Assembly: GCA_946186505.1 (NCBI GenBank)
Contig: CAMHNI010000001.1
Location: forward strand, 1 to 37,415
DNA from: an uncultured Prevotellaceae bacterium
Lineage (GTDB): Bacteria; Bacteroidota; Bacteroidia; Bacteroidales; Bacteroidaceae
Reading direction: 5' to 3'
DNA: 37,415 bases
Under the pieces are notes generated by a model, which was given only the letters and a program-made list of their open reading frames with translations, made no database searches and was not told where the DNA came from. Below are positions 1 to 8,548 of the stretch, piece by piece. Every line of letters begins with the position of its first letter. Within the stretch, counting starts at the first letter, position 1. The translations under genes were made by a program, and so were the position numbers.

Positions 1-18
1 TGCACATTCTAATGCCAT

Positions 19-52
19 ATTCTGGAGGGCGCATCGCTGCGGCCTCCAGAAT
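19..52. repeat. Inverted repeat (hairpin) downstream of the blaR1-like gene
   Basis: A perfect 10-bp stem, ATTCTGGAGG at 19-28 and CCTCCAGAAT at 43-52, encloses a GC-rich loop. It lies 37 bp past the end of the minus-strand M56 peptidase gene and could help end its transcription. No T-tract follows on either strand, so it is not a classical intrinsic terminator and may be an interspersed repeat. Nothing else is seen in bases 1-88. Confidence 0.4.
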
Positions 53-88
53 CGTCCCGGGTACTACTCATTATTTTTTATACTAACT

Positions 89-1861
89 TTACTTACGGCC
101 GTATACCGCTTTGACGATGTGCCACTGACGGTGTACGTCGGCACAGTCCATGTGATTGGGAGCCATCGCATTGAATAGCTTATTGAAGGGCGTGCCCTTT
201 GCTTTCTCAGCCCGTGCCCATTGTCGCAATTCATTGTCGGTGAAGTGCCGCTTAGGCAGGTTGCGCACCACTTCGTAGTTCTTGATGCCCAGTTCGCGCA
301 TCAGGGCTTCGGCGCGGCTGATGTCCCGCTCGGCTGTTTCCTTGCTGGCATAGATCCAGCACTTGAAGCCGGGCTTCGTTTTGCTCCGCTCAAACTCGTT
401 GCGGACGCTGTAGCCGTATGACGTCGGTTCCCAGTCGGTGATGGAGCAATGCATCCAGTCGCCGGGCGTGGCCTTGCCGTTTTTGATGTATAGCTCGCCC
501 TTGCCAGGCAGCAGCAGCGTCTGCACACGCGGTACATTGCCCTCAATGCCTGCGGGGATGATGACGGGCGTGGTGATGAGATTTACCGTGGTTTGCTGCC
601 CTTTGACGGAGAGAGCCTTTCCGTTAGCGTCACTTGCAAGCATGGCGTTCTCAGCGTTCTTTATTTCAATCTTCTTGAGGTCCTTGGCGGTTAGCTTGGG
701 CAGGCTGTTCTGGTCGAAGGGCACACCGTTGAGCATCATCGTGGTCTTTCTTGGCATTTTCGCATTATTAGTGTTGTCGAAAGAGTAAGTGAAGAATTGC
801 TCTTCGATGTACGACGCACCGTTGCTTTCTACCCATACACCTTCACCTAGATGTACGAGGTAATAGTCGCGGTAGCCTTTACCCCACTTCTGTTGAGTTT
901 TGCACTCCACTAATGGTTTAGACTCGTCGCTGAGTACTGTCTGCTGCACCTCGTCCGTTTTAACTTCAGGCGTAGCAAACGCCATGACTGTTAATGCGGC
1001 CACGGGGACGGCGAACGCTGCACGGAGCATGCGCCATCGGTTGGATTTCTGTTGTTGCATCATGTTGATTCGTTGTTTGAGTGAACCGCGATTCAGGGTG
1101 TTGGCAAACAGCTGCAGACGGTTGCCGACAGCCTTGATCACGAGAAGTTGTTGATATTGCTTTGCATCGATGCCTTGACAGATGACGGCCTCGTCGGCCT
1201 CGTATTCGTGGATGGCCTTCAGTTCGCGGGCTAAGAGCCATGCAAAAGGATTGAACCACTGCACCACCTGCAACCCTTCGAGCAGCAGCACGTCCCACGA
1301 ATGTCCCAGTCGGGCGTGAGCCTGCTCGTGGGTGAGGATGCTGCGGCGGTGCTGTTCGTAGTCGCTGACGCTGATGGCGATCCAGTGCATAAAGCTGAAA
1401 GGCGGGAACTCACCACCCTTCACGACGACGGTGTTGCCCTGTGAGTCGCGCAAGCGTAATCCTCCCTGTAAGCTGCGAATCAGCAAGACGCTGCGACGGA
1501 TGAAGCGCAGGAGGGCAATACATACACCTATTATATATAGCGCCTCCCAGAAATCTTTTTCCTTGTGGGAATTGTCTGCCACTTGTAGAAGGTCACTTGT
1601 TGCTTCCGCATCCGTTACCGACTCATCAGCGGCGAGGATTTGCTCGTCAGTCATGGGGCTTTCCACCCAGTATTGCTCCAACACTATCGGCTCAGGGCTG
1701 CTTATCGTGATATGAACCGCCGGCAGTACCAGCGACAGCGCCACGATGCCGAGCAGCATGACGCGGTTGAAGCGGTGGAACGTCTCCCGGCTGAGCAGGG
1801 CTGAAAACCCACCATAAAGCAACGTCAGCAGCAGGGCCGACTTCAGGGCATAGTATATCAT
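89..1861 (-). CDS. BlaR1/MecR1-type M56 family membrane metallopeptidase
   Basis: A 590-residue membrane protein. Hydrophobic segments lie near residues 5-22, 32-52, 105-125 and about 282-300. The cytoplasmic zinc motif HEQAH (His178, Glu179, His182) falls between the third and fourth segments, as in BlaR1/MecR1. In that family the sensor detects an outside signal and activates its peptidase, which leads to loss of the partner repressor. The preceding gene encodes that type of repressor and the two overlap by 4 bp (TGA/ATG at 1858-1861), so they are cotranscribed and probably translationally coupled. The roughly 290-residue extracytoplasmic C-terminal half shows no recognisable penicillin-binding SxxK domain. 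Beta-lactam sensing is therefore not supported and the signal is unknown. The family call is firm; the physiological role is not. Confidence 0.88.
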   Translation of the reverse strand: MIYYALKSALLLTLLYGGFSALLSRETFHRFNRVMLLGIVALSLVLPAVHITISSPEPIVLEQYWVESPMTDEQILAADESVTDAEATSDLLQVADNSHKEKDFWEALYIIGVCIALLRFIRRSVLLIRSLQGGLRLRDSQGNTVVVKGGEFPPFSFMHWIAISVSDYEQHRRSILTHEQAHARLGHSWDVLLLEGLQVVQWFNPFAWLLARELKAIHEYEADEAVICQGIDAKQYQQLLVIKAVGNRLQLFANTLNRGSLKQRINMMQQQKSNRWRMLRAAFAVPVAALTVMAFATPEVKTDEVQQTVLSDESKPLVECKTQQKWGKGYRDYYLVHLGEGVWVESNGASYIEEQFFTYSFDNTNNAKMPRKTTMMLNGVPFDQNSLPKLTAKDLKKIEIKNAENAMLASDANGKALSVKGQQTTVNLITTPVIIPAGIEGNVPRVQTLLLPGKGELYIKNGKATPGDWMHCSITDWEPTSYGYSVRNEFERSKTKPGFKCWIYASKETAERDISRAEALMRELGIKNYEVVRNLPKRHFTDNELRQWARAEKAKGTPFNKLFNAMAPNHMDCADVHRQWHIVKAVYGRK

Positions 1862-2259
1862 AGCGTCTGGTTGTTAGTGTTATCAATCAGTTCAAGAATC
1901 TCTTGTAGTTCCTCGTTGCTGATGTCCTCATGCTGTACGAAGAACGAGAGCATCTTCTTCACCGAACTGCCAAACATGGTATCCTTCACGTCGCGCAGCA
2001 CACGGGTGACGTAGCGCTCACGGGTGAGCAGCGGCGAATAGACAAATGTCCGGCCCGTGCCGTCCTGTCGGCGGTGCTCCACATAGCCCTTCGCCTCCAG
2101 AATCTTCAGCAGCGTGGCAACGGTGGTCCGCGCGGGCTGCGGCTCCGGGTAGAGTGCCACCAGGTCGTTGATGGTCACACCCTGCGGCTGGTCCCACAGC
2201 AGGTTCATCAGTTCTGACTCGGCCCGCGTCAGGGGTCTCATGGAATGGTTTTCTGTCAT
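1858..2259 (-). CDS. BlaI/MecI/CopY-family winged-helix repressor
   Basis: 133 residues. The N-terminal part (roughly 7-75) is a winged helix of the BlaI type: RAESELMNLLWDQP, then ARTTVATLLKILEAKGYVEH as the recognition region, then the wing. The C-terminal part is helical and would form the dimer. Family members bind dyad operators in front of their own operon and are inactivated through the adjacent M56 peptidase. The gene is first in a two-gene operon behind a consensus promoter (2286-2317). A second in-frame ATG at 2241, just before RPLTRAE, could be the true start. The operator is not certain; the region holds GCCG repeats around the promoter and an AACATTTATGTT dyad at 2357-2368. Confidence 0.9.
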   Translation of the reverse strand: MTENHSMRPLTRAESELMNLLWDQPQGVTINDLVALYPEPQPARTTVATLLKILEAKGYVEHRRQDGTGRTFVYSPLLTRERYVTRVLRDVKDTMFGSSVKKMLSFFVQHEDISNEELQEILELIDNTNNQTL

Positions 2260-2285
2260 AGCGTCTGTGATTTCTTTTCTCGGTG

Positions 2286-2317
2286 CAAAGTTAGCCGAAA
2301 GCCGCTATGCCGTCAAA
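2286..2317 (-). promoter_or_regulatory. Bacteroidetes-type promoter of the blaI-blaR1-like operon
   Basis: On the minus strand TTTG (2314-2317) is followed after exactly 20 bp by TAACTTTG (2286-2293), matching TTTG-N19/20-TAnnTTTG. Transcription would start near 2279, about 20 bases before the repressor start codon. The spacer holds GCCG repeats that could form part of an operator. Confidence 0.8.
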
Positions 2318-2407
2318 TTCTTCGCCATCCTTTTACTTTCCACACCCCATTATTTAACATTTATGTTTAGTCAACGCTCTTCCCTTTTTTAGTTGTTAAC
2401 CAAATGT

Positions 2408-5400
2408 CTACTGGACTTTTTTCTTCGGTTGCTTGTTCAGCCTGTACACGACGTGCAGCAGGGCGTAGCGCGGCATGACGTTGGTGTAGGTCTCGGTGCG
2501 GCCTTGGGCGTTGACGATGCGGGTGACATTGTCGAACTGTCCGAGGAGGTCGAAACCATCGACCATCAGCAGTAGGCGGCCTTTGAGGAAGGGGCGCGTC
2601 AGCCGGGCGTTCCATACGAGGTCGGTGTTGTTCAGGCGAGTGTCGGCATAGCCAGTGCGGGTGTAGAGGTTGAGGTCGGTATTGAGTTCCATCTGTAAAG
2701 GGAGTTTCAGGAGGGCGGTGAGGGCGTTGGTGAGGGTGAGGGGCTGCGATGATATCGCAGCATACTGGACATTGGGGGTGGTGAAGCGTTGCCAGAGCGT
2801 GATGCTCTTGAAGCTGAGCGAGTGATTGCCAAGCTTGTAGGAGAGGCTCAGCGTGTTGTTGAGCGAAAGGGTGTTGACCGTGCTGCGCTCTTGGTCAACC
2901 AGATCGACGCTGTGCTGATAGCTGATACTGGGACTGACATTGAGGCGTAGGGGGTGCTTCTTGCCAATGGCTGTGTTGAATTGGTAGCTGGCATCGGCAT
3001 TCCAGTTGCCGTTCACGTTGTCGGCCTGCCAAGTGCGGACGCCTGTGGCGCGGTCGTAACGGTAGCCCATGGCGAGGGCATTTTGGATGATCGTGTAGCC
3101 GAGCGAGTACCGATGACTAGTCTCTTTACGGTTGGCGTTTCCCCATTGGTAACTGAACGAGAACTGATGGTTAATGGCATTGCGCAGGCTGTTGTTGCCT
3201 ATGCGGATGTTCAGCGGGTCGGTATCGTCGCGCATGTCGACGAGGTTCAGTAAGTCGGGTGTCGATGAGTTGGCGATGTACTGGAGAATCAGTTTCTGGG
3301 CATTACCAGTCTTACGGTTGATGGTGGCATACTGGACAAAGCAGTCCCAGACGTTGACAGGCATGGTGTTGCGGGTGACGAGCGTATCGATGCTGCCACG
3401 CTGGTAACGAAGTTTCTGACGTACGAGGGTGACGGGGAAGCCGAGTTGTGCCCACCACTTTTTCTGGTAAGTCTCGTCTTCGCTATAGGCGTTATAGAAC
3501 AGTCGGGGGCTGAAGTCGTAGATGTCTTCGGTGAAGTGACTCGTATAACTGTTGTGGCGGTCAATGTTCTGCTCGTATTCGTGAGCTGATGGCAACTGGC
3601 CGAGTGCGTAGGTGGTGTCGATGTCGAAGAGCGACGACTCGCGTCGGCGGTCGTTGTGGGTATAGCCCGTATTCAATTGCAGCCGGATCAGGGAGGTGAA
3701 GTTAATCTGATAGGTGCCACCAGCCTTGGCTTTCCATGAGCGGTTGGGGTGGTTGCGGGTGTAGCGGTTGAGACATGTTGGGGGTTGCTGTGATACAGCA
3801 ACATACTGGACGGACTGGCGGTGGTAGCGGTCTTCCTGCTGGTCGCTGAAGCTGGCTTCGGCATCGAGGGAAGCCCAGTCAGGGCTGTGACGGAATTTGA
3901 AGGTGCTGCTTAGGCGGATTTCACCGTTAATGCTGTGACCTTCTGTGAGGCCTCGTTGCAAATTACGGTTGATGAGGCTGTCGTTCTGATAGAAGGCTGA
4001 GGCGAGGCTGTATGTGCTGTTGTCAAACTTCTGATAGTTGAGTGATGGGCGCACATCGAGGTTCCACATACCGAAGTTCTGGTAATAGTGGTGGCTGGTG
4101 TTCAGTTTCAGGCTCTTGTCGAGCTGGGTATTCTGGATGCGGTCGTAGGTATCGCCTGTAGCGAGATAGTTCTGGCGGTTAGTATTGGCTTCGCGGTTTA
4201 GGTCCGTATGGGCTACTTGTACATTGCCGTCGGCTTTCCATTTGCTGTTGCGGTCCTCCACGCTATAGTCGATGCCGGCCTGCTGCTGAGTCAGTCGTCC
4301 GCCATCCTGCAATAGCTGTGGGTCCCAGCTTCCCGCTTCTCCCGGTTTGCCGTCGCCATTCAGATTGTTGGCTGTAGCGTATGCGGCAAGGCGCGAGTGG
4401 TCGCTGAAGCGGAGGGCAAAGAGTCGGGCGAGCCATCGTTCATCCGTTCCATCACCAACCTCCGCATTTGCCAAGGTGCCAATACGGTATTCCTTCTTCA
4501 GCTTCACGTCCATCACGTAGCGGTTGTCGCCCATGACGTGCTGACCAAGGAACTCGCTTTGGTCGCCCCACTTGTCGTAAATCTGAATATCCTTCACCGT
4601 ATAGGCCGGCAGGTTGTCGAGCATGATGGTATGGTCGCCGCGGAAGAAGTCTTTTCCGTTCAACAGCAAGGCGTCGACATACTTCCCGTTGTGGTAGATG
4701 CGGCCTCCCTCCTTCAATTCGACGCCCGGCAGCTGGCGTACCAGCGCGTCGAGCATGGAGCCTTCGGCCAACTCGAAAGCGTCGGCATTGAACACCAGCG
4801 TGTCGCCCTTGTAGTAGAACTGCACCTTTGACGAGGTGACCACTACTTCCTGAAGCATCTTGGTTTCACGCTTCATATAGACAGGAGGCAGCTCCCGACG
4901 CTGTTCGCGACGATAGATGTTGTTCAACTCGAAAGGCACTTCCGCAGTCTTGAAGCCCACGTAGCTGGCCTGGATGATGTATTTGGCAGGTCGTGCAGGC
5001 ACTCTGAAGCCGAAGTCCGCGTACTCAATGGGAGGGTTATTGCCATATTGCATGTATGAGATGGCTTCACAGGAGTCAATGCGAACGCCATCGGCAGTGA
5101 GCAGCCGGACATTGGAGTGCGGCAAGTCGTTGTGCGTCAGGTTGTCTTTCACCTTGCCTGAGAGTATGATATAACGTTTGTCGGCCTTGGGCTTATACTG
5201 CACGAAGATGTCGCGCCCCTTCTGCTTGACGCGGACGGGCTGGTCCTTGCAGAGGCGGCTGACGGCCTTGGGGATGGACAGGCCGCTGACGTTGACGGTG
5301 ACCTGCAAGTGCTCCAGGTCGTTATGGATGAAGCTGATTTCGTAGTCCGACTGCCGTTGGTTCAAGGCTTCGAGGGCGGCGGCGAGGGACTGGGATTGGG

Positions 5401-5455
5401 CTGTGGCACCGCCACAGCACAACAGACAGAAGAAGAGCAGGTGAATACGTTTCAT
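2408..5455 (-). CDS. TonB-dependent-receptor-like outer membrane beta-barrel protein with STN domain
   Basis: 1015 residues. A signal peptide ends near GGATAQS (about residue 20). A secretin/TonB N-terminal (STN-like) domain spans about 24-88, then a carboxypeptidase-regulatory-like beta-sandwich about 92-190, then a plug-like region from EVVVTSSKV through LPGVELKEGG and LLNGKDFF to about 320. A long Tyr/Asn/Arg-rich region to the C-terminus is typical of a barrel. STN domains of such receptors pass a ligand signal to a membrane anti-sigma factor. The two genes ahead of it encode a sigma factor and an anti-sigma-like protein, and the start overlaps the anti-sigma stop by 4 bp. There is no SusD partner or enzyme beside it, so the ligand is unknown. 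It may sense as much as transport. Confidence 0.82.
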   Translation of the reverse strand: MKRIHLLFFCLLCCGGATAQSQSLAAALEALNQRQSDYEISFIHNDLEHLQVTVNVSGLSIPKAVSRLCKDQPVRVKQKGRDIFVQYKPKADKRYIILSGKVKDNLTHNDLPHSNVRLLTADGVRIDSCEAISYMQYGNNPPIEYADFGFRVPARPAKYIIQASYVGFKTAEVPFELNNIYRREQRRELPPVYMKRETKMLQEVVVTSSKVQFYYKGDTLVFNADAFELAEGSMLDALVRQLPGVELKEGGRIYHNGKYVDALLLNGKDFFRGDHTIMLDNLPAYTVKDIQIYDKWGDQSEFLGQHVMGDNRYVMDVKLKKEYRIGTLANAEVGDGTDERWLARLFALRFSDHSRLAAYATANNLNGDGKPGEAGSWDPQLLQDGGRLTQQQAGIDYSVEDRNSKWKADGNVQVAHTDLNREANTNRQNYLATGDTYDRIQNTQLDKSLKLNTSHHYYQNFGMWNLDVRPSLNYQKFDNSTYSLASAFYQNDSLINRNLQRGLTEGHSINGEIRLSSTFKFRHSPDWASLDAEASFSDQQEDRYHRQSVQYVAVSQQPPTCLNRYTRNHPNRSWKAKAGGTYQINFTSLIRLQLNTGYTHNDRRRESSLFDIDTTYALGQLPSAHEYEQNIDRHNSYTSHFTEDIYDFSPRLFYNAYSEDETYQKKWWAQLGFPVTLVRQKLRYQRGSIDTLVTRNTMPVNVWDCFVQYATINRKTGNAQKLILQYIANSSTPDLLNLVDMRDDTDPLNIRIGNNSLRNAINHQFSFSYQWGNANRKETSHRYSLGYTIIQNALAMGYRYDRATGVRTWQADNVNGNWNADASYQFNTAIGKKHPLRLNVSPSISYQHSVDLVDQERSTVNTLSLNNTLSLSYKLGNHSLSFKSITLWQRFTTPNVQYAAISSQPLTLTNALTALLKLPLQMELNTDLNLYTRTGYADTRLNNTDLVWNARLTRPFLKGRLLLMVDGFDLLGQFDNVTRIVNAQGRTETYTNVMPRYALLHVVYRLNKQPKKKVQ

Positions 5456-5979
5456 GGCTGGCTTTCCTTGGCAGTTTCTTCTACAAAGATGGTGTCACGG
5501 GCATCAGTAAGTCTGAGGCCCTCGAACTCGTTCACAGTGGCGAGGAAGTCGGCCAAGGACTGGTCGGGGTTCCACGTGATGGTGAAGCGCAGACTACGCG
5601 GCGTCTCACTATGGTAGCTGACGGCACGGTGCTCGTGGCGGGCCACAACGGTGAGGATGCTGTCAAGGCGGGCATTGCTGAAGTGGACGGGAGCTGGAGT
5701 CGGAGCGTGAGGAGTGGAGTGAATTGCCTCCACCACATTCTCCCGCACTTGACCAGAGTGGTCTTGCAGGAAGTAAGCGGCGAATGCCAAGCCGCTGATG
5801 ATGATGAAACCGATAAACGCGGCGGCCATCCTGTGCCACCTCGTCACATGCTTTCTACTGTGCAGGCTGAAGTCGGCGGGCAACTGGGGCGCCCGTTGCT
5901 GTCGGCGTTGTATGGCGCGGCGCAGGTTCACGTCTTGGTAGCGCAGCCGCTCAGTGTCGTTGGTACTGTCCTGTTTCAT
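5452..5979 (-). CDS. Short membrane anti-sigma-like protein with DUF4974/STN-like domain
   Basis: 175 residues: a basic cytoplasmic N-terminus (1-50), one transmembrane segment (about 51-71, rich in Ala/Ile/Phe) and a periplasmic domain (about 96-168) with the FSNARLDSIL...FEGLRLTDARDTIFV pattern of DUF4974/STN-like domains. Bacteroidetes FecR-type anti-sigma proteins are usually about 300-350 residues, with a FecR domain between membrane and DUF4974. Here that domain is missing. The gene overlaps the sigma factor by 4 bp upstream and the receptor by 4 bp downstream, so it very probably holds the sigma factor inactive until the receptor's STN domain signals. The call rests on context and the C-terminal pattern. 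Confidence 0.72.
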   Translation of the reverse strand: MKQDSTNDTERLRYQDVNLRRAIQRRQQRAPQLPADFSLHSRKHVTRWHRMAAAFIGFIIISGLAFAAYFLQDHSGQVRENVVEAIHSTPHAPTPAPVHFSNARLDSILTVVARHEHRAVSYHSETPRSLRFTITWNPDQSLADFLATVNEFEGLRLTDARDTIFVEETAKESQP

Positions 5980-6482
5980 AAGTCCTGGATTTGTTTGATG
6001 AGTTGATAGAGCTTGTGGCGAATGCGGTGCAGGCGGGTGGCGACGGTGCCGGGGGCCTGGCCGGTGATGTAGCCGATGTCGGCGAGAGGCAGGTCGTCAT
6101 AGTAGAACAGCGTGACGAGTGTCTGCTCTTCGGCCGTCAGATGGTCGATAGCCTGCTCCAGCAGTTCCGTCCGTTCGTCGTCGGGCTGCTGGAAGAGCAC
6201 CTGCATCTCAGCCTCGGCCGCTGCACTGACGGCCTCGTCATCCATCGTCAGCGTCTGTAGCACAGGCCGTCGTAGGTGGTTCAAGGCCGTGCGGTAAGCG
6301 ATGCGGCAGAGCCAAGTGCGTAGCGATGCCTTTGCCGGGTCGTAGCTGTCCATCTGGCTAAGGCCGCGCAGCAGGGCGTCCTGCGTCAGTTCTTCGGCGT
6401 CCTGCACGTTACCCACCAGCTGACAGATGATGGTGAACACGCTCTGTCCGTACTGTCGTACTATGTCTTCGCTTCGGTTCAT
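5976..6482 (-). CDS. ECF-type RNA polymerase sigma factor (sigma-70 family)
   Basis: 168 residues. Region 2 spans about 5-75 (QDAEELTQDALLRGL, then SLRTWLCRIAYRTALNHLRR) and region 4 about 110-165 (LTAEEQTLVTLFYYDDLPLADIGYITGQAPGTVATRLHRIRHKL, with the helix-turn-helix). There is no region 1 or 3, as in extracytoplasmic-function sigma factors. It heads a three-gene unit with the anti-sigma-like protein and the TonB-receptor-like protein. By analogy with FecI-type systems it would direct transcription of its own operon or of remote genes. The DNA between it and the divergent GH97 gene (6483-6589) has no consensus promoter on the minus strand, which would fit autoregulation by an alternative sigma factor. 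Confidence 0.92.
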   Translation of the reverse strand: MNRSEDIVRQYGQSVFTIICQLVGNVQDAEELTQDALLRGLSQMDSYDPAKASLRTWLCRIAYRTALNHLRRPVLQTLTMDDEAVSAAAEAEMQVLFQQPDDERTELLEQAIDHLTAEEQTLVTLFYYDDLPLADIGYITGQAPGTVATRLHRIRHKLYQLIKQIQDL

Positions 6483-6552
6483 CGCTTTGTTGTCTCTACT
6501 AATATATACACACTTTTTGCCGACAATATTACACGGATACAGTTTTTTTTCG

Positions 6553-6560
6553 TACCTTTG
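6553..6560 (+). promoter_or_regulatory. -7 element of the GH97 operon promoter
   Basis: TACCTTTG at 6553-6560 fits TAnnTTTG. Transcription would begin near 6567, about 23 bases before the GH97 ATG. The -33 region (TTAC near 6529-6532) is a poor match, so this promoter may be weak or activated. Confidence 0.55.
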
Positions 6561-6589
6561 CCCGCAGAAACTTAAAACTTAACGCAGAT

Positions 6590-8548
6590 ATGAAGAGACT
6601 AATGACATTTGCAGCTGTGCTGCTGACCGCCGTCACCATGATGGCAAGGACGGAGACCGTGCCTTCGTCGAACAACAGGCTTGAGTTGACATTCAGCGAC
6701 GATGGCGGCGTGGCCACCTACAGCGTCAGCTACGACGGAGTGCCGGTGCTGACGTCTTCGCGCTTAGGCTTCGAGGCCGACTTCGGCGACTTTACCAAGG
6801 GACTGACGATGGGCCAGTACAAGATGCAGTTACGCGATGCCACCATCTTCGTGAAAGGAGGCCCAAGCCGCAAGGTGAACGCCGTGCGCTACACCGTACC
6901 GTTCACCAACGCCAAGGGCCAGCAGATGTCGGTCGTCTTCAACGTGACGGACAGCGGCGTGGCCTACTGCTACGAGATTCCCCGTCCGGGTGAGAATCCG
7001 AAGTGTGGCGTCATCCGCCGCGAGGTCAGCTCGTTTAATTTCCCCGAGGGCACGACGACGTTCCTCTGTCCGCAGATAGGCCCGATGACGGGCTGGGAGC
7101 GCACGAAGCCCAGCTACGAGGAGGACTACAAGGTTGACCAGCCCATGGCCCAGCGCTCGCAGTTCGGGCAGGGGTACACGTTCCCCTGTCTGTTCCGAGT
7201 GGGGGCTGCGGCGGCGCCGCAGCACAGCGAACTGTGGGCGCTGGTCAGTGAGACGGGCGTCGACGGCAGCTACGTGGGCAGCCACCTGAGCGACTATGCG
7301 CCGGAGACGGGCTACACCATCGCCTTCCCCCAGGCTGGCGAGAACAACGGCAACGGCACGCCCTTTGCCGGCATTCCCCTGCCCTACACCACGCCGTGGC
7401 GCACCATCGTCATCGGTACCTCGCTGAAGCCCATCGTCGAGAGCAAATACGGGCTGCCCGCGCTTCCGCGCAAATACGAACCGTCCATAGACTACAAGCC
7501 CGGCCGCTACACATGGTCATGGCTCGTGTGGCAGGACGAAAGCATCAACTACGCCGACCAGGTGCAGTTTATTGACCTCGCTGGCAAGATGGGCTTCGAG
7601 TACTGCTTGGTCGACAACTGGTGGGACCAGCGCATCGGGCGCGACAAGATTGAGGAGCTTTCGAAGTATGCCCAGTCGAAGGGCGTGAGCCTAATGCTGT
7701 GGTATAACTCCAACGGCTACGAGAACGACGCCCCGCAGACTCCGCGCGACTGCATGTCGACCGCCATTGCCCGCGACAAGGAGATGGCCTGGCTGCAGAA
7801 GATTGGCGTGAAGGGTATCAAGGTCGACTTCTTCGGCGGCGACAAGCAGCAGACCATGCAGCTCTACGAGGACATCCTCTTCGATGCCAACCGCTACGGC
7901 CTGCAGGTCATCTTCCACGGCTGCACCATGCCGCGCGGCTGGGAGATGATGTACCCCAACTATGTGGCCTCGGAGGCCGTGCTTGCCAGCGAGAACGTCT
8001 TCTTCAGCGAGGGTCACGCCAAGAGCGAGGCCTTCGAGCTGTGCCTGCACCCCTTCATCCGCAACGCCATGGGGCCGATGGATTGGGGCGGCACGATTAT
8101 GAACAAGTACCTGAGCCGCGACAACAAGAGCCGCCACAAACGTTACACGACTGATATCTTCGAGATGGCCGCCGCCATCACCACCCAGACGCGCGTGCAG
8201 TGCATCGCCATGCAGCCCAACAACCTCGACGAGCTGCCGCAGTTCGAGCTCGACTTCCTGCGCGAGGTGCCCACCGTGTGGCACGACACCCGCTTCCTCG
8301 ACGGCTATCCCGGCAAGTATGTCGTTCTGGCCCGCCGCAATGGCGACAACTGGTACGTGGCCGGCCTGAACGCCGAGCCGCAGGCCAAGACGCTGACCGT
8401 CAAGATGGAGGAGTGGGCCGGACAGACCGTCAGCTACTACGTGGACGACCCGAAGGCCGGCCCGCAGCTGCGCCAGCTGAAGTTCGACAAGAAAGGACTG
8501 GCCAAGATCACCATTCAGCCCAACGGCGGTATCATCCTGAAGAAATGA
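6590..8548 (+). CDS. Glycoside hydrolase family 97, probably the retaining alpha-galactosidase-like type
   Basis: 652 residues with a signal peptide (about 1-20, MKRLMTFAAVLLTAVTMMA). The order is that of GH97: N-terminal beta-sandwich (about 25-290), catalytic TIM barrel beginning RYTWSWLVWQDESINY (about 305-560) and a C-terminal beta domain. The barrel carries GIKVDFFGGD, with Asp413. In Bacteroides GH97 enzymes an Asp here is the nucleophile of the retaining alpha-galactosidase group, while the inverting SusB group has Gly. ASEAVLASENVF supplies candidate acid/base residues Glu462 and Glu468. The expected role is periplasmic release of alpha-galactose or alpha-glucose from oligosaccharides. 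There is no SusC/SusD beside it. Its stop overlaps the helicase start (ATGA at 8545-8548), an odd functional partner. Confidence 0.93.
   Translation: MKRLMTFAAVLLTAVTMMARTETVPSSNNRLELTFSDDGGVATYSVSYDGVPVLTSSRLGFEADFGDFTKGLTMGQYKMQLRDATIFVKGGPSRKVNAVRYTVPFTNAKGQQMSVVFNVTDSGVAYCYEIPRPGENPKCGVIRREVSSFNFPEGTTTFLCPQIGPMTGWERTKPSYEEDYKVDQPMAQRSQFGQGYTFPCLFRVGAAAAPQHSELWALVSETGVDGSYVGSHLSDYAPETGYTIAFPQAGENNGNGTPFAGIPLPYTTPWRTIVIGTSLKPIVESKYGLPALPRKYEPSIDYKPGRYTWSWLVWQDESINYADQVQFIDLAGKMGFEYCLVDNWWDQRIGRDKIEELSKYAQSKGVSLMLWYNSNGYENDAPQTPRDCMSTAIARDKEMAWLQKIGVKGIKVDFFGGDKQQTMQLYEDILFDANRYGLQVIFHGCTMPRGWEMMYPNYVASEAVLASENVFFSEGHAKSEAFELCLHPFIRNAMGPMDWGGTIMNKYLSRDNKSRHKRYTTDIFEMAAAITTQTRVQCIAMQPNNLDELPQFELDFLREVPTVWHDTRFLDGYPGKYVVLARRNGDNWYVAGLNAEPQAKTLTVKMEEWAGQTVSYYVDDPKAGPQLRQLKFDKKGLAKITIQPNGGIILKK

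Noticed and set aside
2357..2368. AACATTTATGTT dyad as a definite BlaI operator
   Set aside because: It is a short palindrome about 40 bp upstream of the -33 element, and does not match the TACA/TGTA operator core well enough to annotate.
8200..8544. Upstream extension of the helicase reading frame
   Set aside because: It lies inside GH97 in another frame and is Arg/Ala/Gln-rich; the ATG at 8545 overlapping the GH97 stop is the natural start.
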